This document shows, piece by piece, positions 54,367 to 63,209 of a stretch of 64,000 nucleotides of DNA; the stretch's first letter is position 1; each line of letters opens with the position of its first letter. The DNA comes from Streptomyces sp. AP-93 (GTDB lineage Bacteria; Actinomycetota; Actinomycetes; Streptomycetales; Streptomycetaceae). The DNA is taken from NCBI RefSeq assembly GCF_022808175.1, contig NZ_JALGBX010000019.1, positions 145,072-209,071 of the forward strand, read 5' to 3'. The notes beneath the pieces are model-generated. The model had not been told where the DNA came from, did not search any database, and was given only the letters and a program-made list of their open reading frames with translations. Made by a program: the position numbers and the translations under genes.

Positions 54367-55497
54367 TCAGTTGGACCCTTGGCAACCCAGAGCGTGTCGC
54401 TGCATCAGCCGGGATAGGTCCTTCGCGGTGACGATCCCCACCAGATGGCCAGCGTCCACCACGAGGATGGGCATGCCGGTCCCTGGGCCGAGCCTGTCGA
54501 GAACCTCGCTCAGAAGCTCGTTCGGAGCGGCAGTCGCACACTGCGCGAGCGCCGTCGCCACCTCGCGTACGCGTAGCGCCTCCCGGGTCGCTCCCGGGAT
54601 CGACGCCAGCCTGCGCATATGCACGACTCCGCTGGGACGGCCTTCGAAGTCGAGCAGGGGCAGGGCGGAATGCCGGGATTTCACTGCCACCTCGTCGATG
54701 AAACGCCGGACGGTCAGCCAGTCGGGGCCGGTGGCCACCGGGCTGGACATGGCATCGGCCACGCCCACACCCTCTACGGCCGTGTGGAGAACGGCGTGTT
54801 GCCGTTCCGCGCCGGCGACGACCGTGATGAAGACGCCGACGAGGACGAGCCACAGCCCGTCCGGCGCCCCGCGCAGGAAGGAAATCCATCCGACGGCCGC
54901 CAGCAGCACTCCTATGACCTGACCGCTGCGGGATGCGGCCCGGTCCGCACGCTGCCGGTCTCCGGTGCGCCACCACAGCAGCGCCTGCAGCACTCTTCCG
55001 CCGTCGAGCGGAGCAGCGGGCAGCAGGTTGAACACGCCCAGGAACAGGTTCGCCCAGCCGAGCCACACCAGGACGGCCGCGGGCACCGGCCAGCCGAGCA
55101 GCGCATTCAGCCCGATTCCGGCTCCGAGTGTTACGCCTCCGATGGCCAGGCTGGTGAGGGGCCCGCTGATCGCCACCGCGAAGGCCGCCGCGGCGGTCTG
55201 CGGGCGCCCCATCCTGGTCATTCCGCCCAGCGCCCACAGCGTCACGTCCTGTACCGGGATCTCCCTCCTGCGGGCCGTCGCGGCGTGTGCCGTCTCGTGG
55301 AGCAGCAGGCTGGCCATGAGCAGCGCGGCTCCTACGACACTGGCGAAGGCGTACACGGCATCCGAGCGCCCCGGAGCCAACGCGGGGAGGGCCTGGCGGC
55401 CGAGACCGTACGCGAGCAGCACCGCCAGCAGCGGAACGCTCCAGTGGATCCGCAGCGGTACCCCGACAACACGTCCGACACGGACTGAGCCGTTCAT
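54367..55497 (-). CDS. Site-2 protease (M50) with CBS domains
   Basis: A 376-residue membrane metalloprotease. From the ATG at 55497 it has four to six TM segments, the zinc motif LLHETAHAATA (HExxH) in the second and the third ligand in LLPAAPLDGGRVL. The C-terminal 140 residues are a pair of CBS domains (ADAMSSPVATGPDWLTV, and MPILVVDAGHLVGIVTAKDL), a layout shared with the SpoIVFB-like branch. Such proteases cut membrane-bound regulators; the CBS domains bind nucleotides. The ribosome-binding site is AGGAG. A fragment of a related gene lies on island A (43797). Confidence 0.88.
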   Translation of the reverse strand: MNGSVRVGRVVGVPLRIHWSVPLLAVLLAYGLGRQALPALAPGRSDAVYAFASVVGAALLMASLLLHETAHAATARRREIPVQDVTLWALGGMTRMGRPQTAAAAFAVAISGPLTSLAIGGVTLGAGIGLNALLGWPVPAAVLVWLGWANLFLGVFNLLPAAPLDGGRVLQALLWWRTGDRQRADRAASRSGQVIGVLLAAVGWISFLRGAPDGLWLVLVGVFITVVAGAERQHAVLHTAVEGVGVADAMSSPVATGPDWLTVRRFIDEVAVKSRHSALPLLDFEGRPSGVVHMRRLASIPGATREALRVREVATALAQCATAAPNELLSEVLDRLGPGTGMPILVVDAGHLVGIVTAKDLSRLMQRHALGCQGSN

Positions 55498-55913
55498 CGT
55501 CGTCTCCTGCCGGCTCGGCAGCCGGTCCATCCGAGCAGAACCTGCGACCTGCGCTCCGTGAACCGACCGGCACGGCACTCACCCACAATTGTCACTCTCA
55601 AACCGCCGCATGATGCACAGGTGGTAACCGGCGGGCGCTCCGGCTCTGAGCTTGCGACGGTGGGTGTCCCGGCAGCCACACCGGCGGTAGATGCGGCCGC
55701 GCTCGGCGGTGACTCGCATGGGATCGCCTCCAAGAGGCGGAGGAAGGGCCGACTCCTCCAGTCTTGTGCGGACAACCTGCGACCAGCTCCTTCCCCTCTG
55801 TGCGCCAAGGGCTCGCGCGTCACGCCTGCGAACGGCCGTGCCGTCCGGCGGTAGGTCCTGTCTGCCGGTGACTTGCGCGCCGATGACGTCCAGCGGGGTG
55901 ACCCGCCGTGTTC
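55498..55913. other. Integrase fragment and element end inside island B
   Basis: A minus-strand frame from about 55722 to 55620 gives MRVTAERGRIYRRCGCRDT, the N-terminus of a third integrase of the same family, cut off after about 35 residues. Its upstream region (to about 55812) matches the integrase upstream region of island A. The sequence TTCTCAGAAATGAGAAGGCG at 55912 resembles the left flank of island B after the att site. These are remains of another element copy, joined by deletion. The promoter of the M50 gene must lie near 55500-55600. Confidence 0.65.
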
Positions 55914-56474
55914 TCAGAAATGAGAAGGCGGCCGTTCGGGTCTCCGGGGCCCCTGCAGCCGGGCCGCGAGCTCCTCGGGCAGGCCGTCTCGGTTGGCCGG
56001 GGTGAGGTGGACGACTTCGATGTCGGCGCGCCGCTTGAGGGCGTCGGTGAACGGATCGCGGTGCGCGTGGACCGTGGCGACGATGTCGACGTCCGCGGTG
56101 AACAGTGTGATGACCGCGTCCCGAAACGCCATGCACGCCAGTTCCATCCGACCCAGTTCGTCGATGGGTACCAGACTCCCTGTCGCCTCCTCGGCTGCAG
56201 TCGGCCGTAGCGACGGCAGCGCCAGTCGTTCCATGACGCCCAGGTCTACGCCGTATTTCCCTACCTGCGGCGGACCGGGGAGGTCGACATGGGCGAGCAC
56301 CTCCCGCCGGCCTGCCAGGGTCTCCAGGGCAAAACCGACCCGGCTGCCGGATTGCCGGATCTCCTCCGTAGTGAAGCCGGTGGCCGCGTGGGCGGGCAGC
56401 AGCGCAGCCAGCCGGCGGAGGGCGGTCGTCTTCCCCGCGCCAGGGCGGCCCTCCAGCAAGATCCTCGTCGGCAC
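55914..56474 (-). CDS. P-loop NTPase of the THEP1 type
   Basis: A 186-residue nucleoside-triphosphatase. Walker A is GRPGAGKTTAL, Walker B is LVPIDELGRMEL, and GFTTEEIR (after Walker A) and a TVHAH block near the C-terminus fit THEP1 (NTPase_1). The last residues (RRPERPPSHF) and the stop codon come from an element end sequence, so its natural C-terminus was replaced by a recombination event; the core is complete. The start at 56474 could be moved slightly. The cellular role of THEP1 proteins is unclear. Confidence 0.8.
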   Translation of the reverse strand: MPTRILLEGRPGAGKTTALRRLAALLPAHAATGFTTEEIRQSGSRVGFALETLAGRREVLAHVDLPGPPQVGKYGVDLGVMERLALPSLRPTAAEEATGSLVPIDELGRMELACMAFRDAVITLFTADVDIVATVHAHRDPFTDALKRRADIEVVHLTPANRDGLPEELAARLQGPRRPERPPSHF

Positions 56475-56584
56475 ACTGCCATGTTCACCCCTGCTCCCGG
56501 AGGCGGGCCGGGTGAGATCGGCCGAACGGGGGATTTGGCGTGCGGACGGTGCCGGCGCCGCCGCCTGCGGGTATGGCGGCGGGC

Positions 56585-57037
56585 ATGAGCGGAATTGAAC
56601 TCAGCAGCACCGCGTTCGACGACAAAACGGTGATCCCCCGCCGGTACAGCGGGGAGGGGGAGAACATCTCACCACCCCTGACCTGGTCGGGGGTGCCCCA
56701 GGAGGCCAGGGAGCTGGTGCTCCTGTGCGAGGACCCGGACGCGCCGGGGACGACCTTCCTGCACTGGTTGGTGACCGGCATCGATCCGGGGATGACCGGG
56801 GTGGCGGAGGGCCAGAAGCCCCAGGGCGGCCTGCCGTGGCCCAACGGCTTCGGGCGCGTTGGCTGGGGCGGGCCGATGCCTCCACCGGGGCACGGGCCGC
56901 ACCGCTACTTCTTCCACCTGTACGCCCTGTCCGAGCCGCTGCCGCTGCACGACCGCCCGGGCATCGAGGACGTGCACCGCGCCTTGAAGGGTAGGGAGCT
57001 GGCCTCCGGCACCCTGGTCGGGACCTATCAGCGCTGA
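56585..57037 (+). CDS. YbhB/YbcL-type PEBP family protein
   Basis: A 150-residue phosphatidylethanolamine-binding-like protein with the family motifs LLCEDPDAPGTTFLHWLV and GHGPHRYFFHLYAL and the ligand-site FSGEG-type start (RYSGEGENISPPLTW). The ATG at 56585 was chosen since the 15 residues before it are not part of the fold. A frame open to 56540 is less likely. Function unknown; members bind small anions or phospholipid head groups. Confidence 0.88.
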   Translation: MSGIELSSTAFDDKTVIPRRYSGEGENISPPLTWSGVPQEARELVLLCEDPDAPGTTFLHWLVTGIDPGMTGVAEGQKPQGGLPWPNGFGRVGWGGPMPPPGHGPHRYFFHLYALSEPLPLHDRPGIEDVHRALKGRELASGTLVGTYQR

Positions 57038-57476
57038 GCGCGTCACGGCTGGTCGTAGCCGTGGGCGCCGTACAGCTGGACGAACCGGGCCGCGCCGACC
57101 GTCCTGCGGTGTACCAGGCCGCGGGCCCGGCGCTCGTACCGCTCGACGCACTTCTGTCCGGCATCCCGAGGGTTCCGTCGTCGAGTACGACCTCGGCATT
57201 TGCCGAGCCGTGCCCGGCCGCATGCGGACCTCGTCGACCAGGTTGGGCCAGCGCTCGACGTCGGGCTGCCGCAACGACTGGCGGCAGCCCGACATTGAAG
57301 CTCCGCCATCTTGAAGTGCTGGTCAGCGGGGTGGCGTGACCTCGTTTCGGGGTGCTCGTGCTGGTCGTGGGCGGCAGTGTGCGGTGCAGATCGTCCGGCG
57401 GGGTGGTTTTTTGCCGATGAGTTCACCGTCCTCGAACGGTCTACCCAGCGACACGACCGTTCTCGACAGGAGTGCC
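57038..57476. other. Gap between PEBP and VOC genes
   Basis: A 439-bp stretch without a recognised gene. Open frames on both strands lack domains. The minus strand near 57050-57130 reads VHRRTVGAARFVQLYGAHG, which looks protein-like but starts nowhere clear and may be a remnant. Confidence 0.35.
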
Positions 57477-57845
57477 ATGTCCACCATCCAGCCAGTGATC
57501 ATTACCGCCGACCAAGACGTTCTGCTCGGCTTCTATACGAAACTGTTCGGCGCTGAGGAGATCTTCCGGGTACCGGCGGAAGGCCCGGCCTTCTACGTCG
57601 GCTTGCGCATCGGCGACACCGACCTCGGGCTGGTGGCCAAGGCGAACCCGGGGACTGGGGCGGCGCCGCGGATCCTGCTCAGCATCGGTGTCGACGACGT
57701 CGACGAGACACTCGGCCGGGTGGAGGCGCTGGGCGGCTCGGTCCGCAGCGGCCCCAACGACATGCCGTGGGGACAGCGCGTCGCCCACATCCAGGACCCC
57801 GACGGCAACCCGGTGAACCTCACTCAGCCGATCCCGGCCCGGTGA
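57477..57845 (+). CDS. VOC family (glyoxalase/bleomycin-resistance fold) protein
   Basis: A 122-residue vicinal oxygen chelate protein: FYTKLFGAEEIFRVP, DTDLGLVAKA, VDDVDETLGRVEALGG and the C-terminal HIQDPDGNPVNL, the usual metal-site element. The ATG follows ACAGGAG with normal spacing. Single-domain VOC proteins act as dimers in detoxification or binding; the ligand is unknown. It lies between PEBP and an IS fragment and may be cargo of island B. Confidence 0.87.
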   Translation: MSTIQPVIITADQDVLLGFYTKLFGAEEIFRVPAEGPAFYVGLRIGDTDLGLVAKANPGTGAAPRILLSIGVDDVDETLGRVEALGGSVRSGPNDMPWGQRVAHIQDPDGNPVNLTQPIPAR

Positions 57846-57891
57846 CGCTGTTCCGGGGCATGTGCTGATCGTGGGCTACCTGCGGTAGAGA

Positions 57892-58045
57892 TCAATTGTC
57901 GGTAGTGGCCTCGATGTTCGTCAGGACGAGCAGCGCGCGAAACAGGTGGGTGGCGCGGGCGGGGTCGGTGCGGAGCTTGGTGAGGATCCGCCAGTTCTTC
58001 AGGTGGGCAAAGCCGCGTTCGACGGGGACGCGTCCCGCGGCGGTG
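57892..58045 (-). pseudogene. C-terminal fragment of an IS transposase (DDE, IS5-like)
   Basis: The minus strand reads FAHLKNWRILTKLRTDPARA and ALLVLTNIEATTDN with a TGA stop at 57892, the usual C-terminus of Streptomyces IS5-type transposases, in which the final catalytic Glu precedes FAHLKNWR. Upstream it breaks near 58045. Terminal inverted repeats were not found. Confidence 0.75.
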
Positions 58046-58282
58046 ATTGATCCGGTAGGGGCCGACCCGTGTGGGGTCGCCGGGGCGGGCGGGCTGTAGC
58101 CGCCCGCCGGTGAGCGCCATGCTCACAGGCGGGCGTTCCTCTTCTGCGATGGACCTCGATGAGGCCGGGCGGCAGATCGGCAAGGACCGCCCGAACCCGG
58201 CGGTTGATCGTATCCGCGGGCCACCGCGACCCGTGGCGGCGGTGCGTGGGTGGTCCATGCCGCCTCACCTTGCGAGGTCCTG
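58046..58282. other. Remnants next to the right end of island B
   Basis: No complete gene. The minus strand reads WPADTINRRVRAVLADLPPG, which looks protein-like but is broken on both sides. A strong GC-rich inverted repeat is present near 58085-58135 (GGCGGGCGG and CCGCCCGCC). Confidence 0.35.
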
Positions 58283-58421
58283 ATGGCAGAGCAGAGTCCG
58301 TGCGTTGGGGACCAGTTGGGTACCACACGGTGTGCGCGATGGCGCACGATCGAGCCTCCTGTGCACAACTTGCACCCCAATTAGGTCTGTTATATCCAGA
58401 AAATATCCCCGGACCTCACTC
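58283..58421. repeat. Right-end block of island B
   Basis: It matches the right-end block of island A (44691-44807), with a 12-bp and a terminal insertion. It ends at att copy 3. Confidence 0.7.
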
Positions 58422-58464
58422 CTGGGGGTCAAGGGGTCGCAGGTTCAAATCCTGTCGTCCCGAC
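58422..58464 (+). repeat. att copy 3 (43-bp direct repeat)
   Basis: A third exact copy of the tRNA-Pro 3' end. It is the right end of island B and probably marks the original chromosomal attB or the left end of a third, mostly lost element. Confidence 0.9.
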
Positions 58465-58486
58465 TCGAAAGAGTCGCAGGTCAGAG

Positions 58487-58517
58487 GTCGTATCGGAGAT
58501 AACCGATACGGCCTTTT
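58487..58517 (+). terminator. Hairpin with T-run after att copy 3
   Basis: A stem formed by GGTCGTATCGG (58487) and CCGATACGGCC (58503) with a short loop, followed by TTTT (58514). It stands where the tRNA-Pro terminator would be before the islands integrated. Confidence 0.65.
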
Positions 58518-58546
58518 GATCATTTCTGGGGACCAGATGGGGACCA

Positions 58547-58562
58547 GCGCACTTGACTGGGT
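58547..58562 (+). repeat. Short tRNA-Pro fragment
   Basis: Sixteen bases, AGCGCACTTGACTGGG, equal the D-arm/anticodon-arm part of the tRNA-Pro gene (34861-34876). It lies 83 bp past att copy 3 and may be a scar of another integration or deletion, or a chance match to conserved tRNA sequence. Confidence 0.45.
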
Positions 58563-58892
58563 GCGAAGCGCACCTCGACCTGGTCAAGGTGCGCTTCCAG
58601 CAGCGGGGACGTGGTGGTCAGCGGCCTGGCCCAGCCGCCTTCATTTGCGCACGGCGGGACAGATCTGTCCCATGTCGACAGGTGCCGAGCCACCGCCCGG
58701 GGGCTCATGACGTGTCGTTGGCCATTGAATCCCACGCTCGCTGGCTGGGGATCACGGGTCCGTGTGAAGCCGCCGTCGGTGGACACAGTCATCACCGGAG
58801 ATCACGACCGCGAAGCCCGCGATGCGCGTGTAGAGGGTGGGGCCGAGCGGTTGGTGCACGATCGCTCCGTTGATGAGTCCGCCACCGGCGAA
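58563..58892. other. Unassigned remnants after the island array
   Basis: No complete gene was found. A plus-strand frame crossing 58611-59021 shows no domain. The minus strand near 58800-58890 reads AGGGLINGAIVHQPLGPTLY in a short frame of unknown origin. Confidence 0.35.
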
Positions 58893-59190
58893 ACAGGGAC
58901 GGAGTGTTCCCGCTCGTCGCGCTGGCCGAAGGAAGGAACGCGAACCGCCTTGCGCTGGTGTGTAGCGGATCCGGCGGCGCCCGTCCCCGAAGGCCCGTCC
59001 GAAACGAACTCGACGGCGTGAACGGCAAGCGGTTCGACATGGACAAGCCCGCAGCGAACCGGATCCTGATCCAGGAGGGCCCGGGTACGACTCGACTTCG
59101 TCAACGACACCGACATGTGGCACGCGCTGCCCCCGCACGACCACACGTATCAACTCGGCGACTGCGGACCGCGCAAGGACACACCTGCGC
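58893..59190 (+). pseudogene. Multicopper oxidase remnant
   Basis: The plus strand gives FPLVALAEGRNANRLALV, RNELDGVNGKRFDMDKPA, and after a frameshift near 59083 RLDFVNDTDMWHALPP and HDHTYQLGDCGPRKDT. These are the third-domain segments of a multicopper oxidase, in which the copper motif normally reads MWHPMHLHGH. Here it is reduced to HALPPHDH and broken by the shift, and the N-terminal domains and the final HCHxxxH motif are missing. Confidence 0.7.
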
Positions 59191-59310
59191 TCTCCCCTTG
59201 TCTCTGCGTCAAGGGTGGCGTTGCCTTGACCTGGCTCCGCAGACGTCCAGCAGATTCTTCGAGTCGGGTGGTACACCCGCCACACCGCTCCTGACCAGGC
59301 AAAATAGCGG
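59160..59310. repeat. Third copy of the integrase-upstream region
   Basis: About 150 bp match the DNA upstream of the island A integrase (36430-36540), for example CTCCCCTTGTCT, AAGGGTGGCG, CGCAGACGT and a block ending in CCGCTCCTG. It lies beyond att copy 3 and shows that a third element of the same family was once present. Confidence 0.65.
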
Positions 59311-59457
59311 GATGCGTCGTCGATCGTGCGGTGCTTGCCCGTAACTGGCCAGGATCTTGGCACCTCATGTTGGCCCCCACGACCGTCACTGGGTGGCACG
59401 GGCCGTCAGTTTCGACGGAGCCCCGCGTCTGGTCGCAGTGAGCGCCTCGACTCGCCG

Positions 59458-62004
59458 CTATTCCGTCTTGATGGCGGTCAGCATGTTCAGGCGGGCGGTG
59501 GTCCGTGCCGGCCACATGGCGGCCAGGACGCCGACTACAGCGGCGAGCAGAAGAAAGATGCTGATCCGGTCGTAGGGCAGGACCAGTTGGTAGCCGGGGA
59601 CCTCCTTGGAGAAGGTGGTGCCGATCGCCCAGGCGAGGAAGACACCGATCGCGATACCCAGGACTGCGCCGAAGAGGGAGATGACGACTGCCTCAAGGCG
59701 GATCATGTTCTTGACCAGGCCGCGGTCGAGGCCGATCGCTCTCAGCATGCCGATCTCCTGGGTCCGTTCGAAGACGGACATCGCCAGGGTGTTCACCACG
59801 CCGAGTACCGAGATGATCAGTGCCATGCCGAGCAGGCCGTACATGATGTTCAGCGCCATGTTGATGGTGCCGCCCATCTCGTTGCGCATGTCCTGTCGGG
59901 TGGCGACGGTCATTGCCGGGTTGTTGCCGAGCGCGTCGATGACGGCTTTCTCGCTCGCCTTTGATTCGCCGCCATTGGTGTTGACATACACCTCGCGGAT
60001 GTACTGATCCTCGCTGTGCTCGCTGAGGATCTTGCTGTCAATGATGTAGGGGGACAGCAGGCTCTCCATGTCCTGGTAGACCGCGCCGACCTTCAGCGTG
60101 GCCTTCTGGCCGTCGTCGAACTGTGCCTGGAGAGTGGACCCGACCTCGAGGTTCTGCTCCTTCGCCGTCTTCTCCGCGACCGCGATCTCACCCTTGCCGA
60201 GGCTGTCCAGCGAACCGTGGAGGACCTCGATGTTGAGCAGGTTGCCGATTGCAGCCGGGTTGACGCCCGAGGCCAGGCGGGTCGTGCCGGCGGCCGAGAA
60301 GTAGCCGTCAGCGTTCGGGGAGACCTCTTTGATGCCGCGGGCCTTGGCCAGGGTCTCGACCACCAACGCGTCGAGTCTGCCGCTGCCGTCGGACATGGAG
60401 ACCTTGTAGTCCGCCATGAGCTTGTCCGTGCTCATCCGGTCCACGGCCTTGCCCATGGTGATGGCGAGCACCGACATGGTGGTGACCAGGGTCAGGCCGA
60501 TGGCGAGCGAGGCGGCGGTGACGGCGGTGCGGCGCGGGTTGCGGACCGCGTTCTGCGCGGCCAGCTTGCCGGGGACGCCGAAGATCTTTTCCAGGGCGGG
60601 GCGCCCGGCCGCGATGACCGGCCGGGATAGCAGCGGCAGCAGCACGATCAGGCCGATGATCATGAAGAAGGCGCCGATGCCGATGACCGTGCGGCCGTCG
60701 AATCCTATGGACACGCCGAGCAGGACCAGGCCGGTACCCAGGATGCTGATCACCGAGCCGATGATGTTGCGCCTCACGAGGGACTTGGCCGTGGCCGGCA
60801 GGTTGGCGCTGCCCATGGCGGCGACCGGGGGGATCCGGCCGGTGCGCCAGGCCGGGAACACGGCGGCGACCAGCGTGACGAGTACGCCGATGACGAGGGC
60901 GGTGACGACGGTCGACGGGGCGATGACCAGGGTGCCGGACGGGACATTGGCGCCGAGGGTGTCCATCAGGGAGCGCATCGCGAGGGCGAGGCCCACACCG
61001 CAGGCCAGGCCGATGGCGGAGGCAACCGCGCCGACGACCAGGGACTCGGACATCACCGACCGGATCACCTGGCCGCGCTTGGCGCCGACGGCGCGCAGCA
61101 GGGCCAGTTCCCTGGTGCGCTGGGCGACCAGCATGCTGAAGGTGTTGTAGATGAGGAAGACGCCGACGAACAGTGCGATGCCGGCGAAGGCGAGCAGCAT
61201 GCTGCTCACGTCGCTCATCTCCTTCGCGATGCTCTCGGCCTGTTCCTTGGCGAGCACCGCGCCGGTCTGGGCCTTGGTGTTCTTGCCGTCGAGCAGCGGA
61301 TCGATCTCGGCGAGCAGCTGGTCGGCGGAGGCGCCACTCGCGGCGGCGACCGACAGCTCGTCGTAGAAGCCAGGTTCGAGGTACTGCTCCTGGGCGACTG
61401 CGGTGTCGAAGAGAACGAGGCTGCCGCCCGCGTTGACCTGGCCGTCCTGGGTGGTGAAGACGCCGGAGAGGGTGTACTCCTTCACCGGGCTGTTGGTGGC
61501 GACGCGGACCTTGTCGCCGACACTGTATTTGCCGGTATCGGCGGTCGCCTTGTCCAGGGCGATCTGGCCGGCCCCGGCCGGGCCCTTGCCGACGGTGAAG
61601 GTATAACGGGGGTCCTTGCCGTCCTTGCCGGGGGCGTAGTTGGAGCCCTTGTTGGCCCAGCCGGAGCCGATGAGTTTGCCGTTCTCGTCACCGACGCCGG
61701 CGAAGCCGGAGACCCGGCCGGACACGGACTCGACACCCTTGAGCACCTTGACTTGCGCCAGGGTCTTCTGGCTGATGCCGGGCTCGGTCTTCTGGCCGTT
61801 CTCCTCGCGGATGCTGCCGTTCGAGGTGACTGAGACGGCGATGCCGTCGTAGCTCTTGGCCGACTGGCCGGAGAGGGCCTTGCCGAGCGTGTCGGTGAAG
61901 GTGAGGGTGCCGGCGACGAAGGCGACGCCGAGGGTGACGGCGAGTACCGTCATCAGCAGTCTGGCCTTGTGCGCGAGCACGTTGCGCAGGGCGGTACGGA
62001 ACAT
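59458..62004 (-). CDS. ABC transporter permease, FtsX/MacB type (two FtsX domains)
   Basis: An 848-residue membrane protein with the N-terminal TM helix (MFRTALRNVLAHKARLLMTV), a large extracytoplasmic domain, then two FtsX-type blocks with three or four TM helices each (LIYNTFSMLVAQRTRELALLRAVGAKRGQV, shortened, and NTLAMSVFERTQEIGMLRAIGL). This is the fused form of the MacB/LolCDE-like permeases found in actinobacteria. It is followed by the ATPase gene on the same strand, 75 bp away. Such pairs export lipids, peptides or antibiotics or act mechanically on the envelope; the substrate is unknown. Confidence 0.92.
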   Translation of the reverse strand: MFRTALRNVLAHKARLLMTVLAVTLGVAFVAGTLTFTDTLGKALSGQSAKSYDGIAVSVTSNGSIREENGQKTEPGISQKTLAQVKVLKGVESVSGRVSGFAGVGDENGKLIGSGWANKGSNYAPGKDGKDPRYTFTVGKGPAGAGQIALDKATADTGKYSVGDKVRVATNSPVKEYTLSGVFTTQDGQVNAGGSLVLFDTAVAQEQYLEPGFYDELSVAAASGASADQLLAEIDPLLDGKNTKAQTGAVLAKEQAESIAKEMSDVSSMLLAFAGIALFVGVFLIYNTFSMLVAQRTRELALLRAVGAKRGQVIRSVMSESLVVGAVASAIGLACGVGLALAMRSLMDTLGANVPSGTLVIAPSTVVTALVIGVLVTLVAAVFPAWRTGRIPPVAAMGSANLPATAKSLVRRNIIGSVISILGTGLVLLGVSIGFDGRTVIGIGAFFMIIGLIVLLPLLSRPVIAAGRPALEKIFGVPGKLAAQNAVRNPRRTAVTAASLAIGLTLVTTMSVLAITMGKAVDRMSTDKLMADYKVSMSDGSGRLDALVVETLAKARGIKEVSPNADGYFSAAGTTRLASGVNPAAIGNLLNIEVLHGSLDSLGKGEIAVAEKTAKEQNLEVGSTLQAQFDDGQKATLKVGAVYQDMESLLSPYIIDSKILSEHSEDQYIREVYVNTNGGESKASEKAVIDALGNNPAMTVATRQDMRNEMGGTINMALNIMYGLLGMALIISVLGVVNTLAMSVFERTQEIGMLRAIGLDRGLVKNMIRLEAVVISLFGAVLGIAIGVFLAWAIGTTFSKEVPGYQLVLPYDRISIFLLLAAVVGVLAAMWPARTTARLNMLTAIKTE

Positions 62005-62079
62005 GGGGTCTCAGTCCTGGTGGCTGGAAGTTTCGGAGGCGGCTTCGGAGGGTCGCCCTGCGGGCGGCGTGCGGTCGGA

Positions 62080-62853
62080 TCAGCTGGTGCGGCCCTTGGC
62101 GTCGAAGGCCTTCATGCGGTCGAGCACGCCGTCCGCGGTGGGCTGGATCATCTCGTCGACGATGCGGCCGTCGGCGAGGAAGATGACGCGGTCCGCGTAG
62201 GAGGCGGCGACCGGGTCGTGCGTGACCATGACGACGGTCTGGCCGAGTTCGCGCACAGAGTCGCGCAGGAAGCCGAGGACCTCCGCGCCGGAGCGTGAGT
62301 CGAGGTTTCCGGTGGGCTCGTCACCGAAGATGATCTCGGGCTTGGAGGCCAGGGCGCGGGCGACCGCGACGCGCTGCTGCTGGCCGCCGGAGAGTTGGGT
62401 GGGGCGGTGGGAGAGGCGGCCGGAGAGGCCGACCATCTCGATCACCGTGTTCAGCCACCGCCGGTCCGGCTTGCGGCCGGCTATGTCCATCGGGAGGGTG
62501 ATGTTCTCCAGAGCGGTCAGCGTCGGGAGCAGGTTGAAGGCCTGGAAGATGAAGCCGATCTTGTCCCGGCGGAGCTGGGTGAGCTGCTTGTCCTTCAGGG
62601 TGCCGAGCTCGGTGTCGCCGATGCGGACCGAGCCGGAGGAGAAGGTGTCCAGGCCGGCCACGCAATGCATGAGGGTGGATTTGCCGGAGCCTGAGGGACC
62701 CATGATCGCGGTGAACCTGCCTTGGCCGAAGTCCACGGACAGGTTGTCGAGGGCGACCACCTGGGTTTCGCCCTGGCCGTACACCTTGGAGAGGCACACA
62801 GCCCGGGCCGCTGCGGCCCGGGCGGTGTGAGGGACGTGGTTCATGGCGGTCAC
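62080..62853 (-). CDS. ABC transporter ATPase, MacB/LolD type
   Basis: A 257-residue ATP-binding protein: Walker A GPSGSGKST, Q-loop FQAFNLLPTLTA, signature LSGGQQQRVAVARAL, Walker B IIFGDEPTGNLDS and VTHDPVAASYADR. The LolD/MacB-type NLLPTLT and EPTGNLDS are clear. The GTG at 62853 follows GAGGAG at a good distance; the ATG at 62844 lies too far from it. It is the first gene of the two-gene operon. Resistance export is possible, as a lanthipeptide-type gene is divergent. Confidence 0.92.
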   Translation of the reverse strand: MTAMNHVPHTARAAAARAVCLSKVYGQGETQVVALDNLSVDFGQGRFTAIMGPSGSGKSTLMHCVAGLDTFSSGSVRIGDTELGTLKDKQLTQLRRDKIGFIFQAFNLLPTLTALENITLPMDIAGRKPDRRWLNTVIEMVGLSGRLSHRPTQLSGGQQQRVAVARALASKPEIIFGDEPTGNLDSRSGAEVLGFLRDSVRELGQTVVMVTHDPVAASYADRVIFLADGRIVDEMIQPTADGVLDRMKAFDAKGRTS

Positions 62854-63209
62854 GGGACGGCTCCTCGGTTTGCGGTGCGGGATGTTGCATCCTCGCCGCG
62901 GTGGTTCGGATGGATGTGCGCTCGCGGCGGGCACGGGGTCTGCCGCATCGGGGTGACGAACCAGCGATGCGGCTGCGCCTCTCATCGGTGACGGCGCGGA
63001 ACGAGCGGCTCCTGGTCGGCAGCCGCAGGCCGAGCGTGCATCTCGGTCTGCGCAGTATCCGGCCCCCGATGTGACCCCCGTGTGAGTGATCGCCTCACTG
63101 CTACCTCACGGTCCGGCGGCTGGACTGTGCCCAGCGCTCCGCCGCCGGTGGGGTACGCGACAGCCGTCGGGCGGACGCCGTTCCTTCAAGCTCGGGACAG
63201 GAGCCTTCT
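62854..63209. other. Divergent intergenic region
   Basis: A 356-bp gap between the ABC operon and the LanKC-type gene. It has several short direct and inverted stretches (for example GTGAGTGATCGCCTCAC near 63081) that could be regulator sites, and no gene. No clear -10/-35 boxes were assigned. Confidence 0.4.

Larger units (their letters stand above)
44808..58464. mobile_element. Genomic island B, in tandem with island A
   Basis: A 13.6-kb segment between att copies 2 and 3. It starts with a decayed integrase homologous to that of island A, holds cargo (unknown plus PLD proteins, kinase, cupredoxin, M50 protease, NTPase, PEBP, VOC) and ends with the same right-end block. The loss of its integrase means it would need the integrase of island A in trans. 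Several gene remnants and an internal integrase fragment at 55620-55812 show repeated insertion and deletion. Confidence 0.78.

Noticed and set aside
54071..55588. A 505-codon minus-strand frame overlapping the M50 gene in another phase
   Set aside because: It shares the strand with the M50 protease, which has clear HExxH and CBS motifs in the other phase; this frame is Arg/Gly-rich without motifs. Only its last 39 codons were noted as a possible small ORF.
59606..61366. Several plus-strand frames with Met-rich products inside the FtsX permease gene
   Set aside because: They are antisense to a complete 848-residue permease with clear membrane helices and FtsX motifs.
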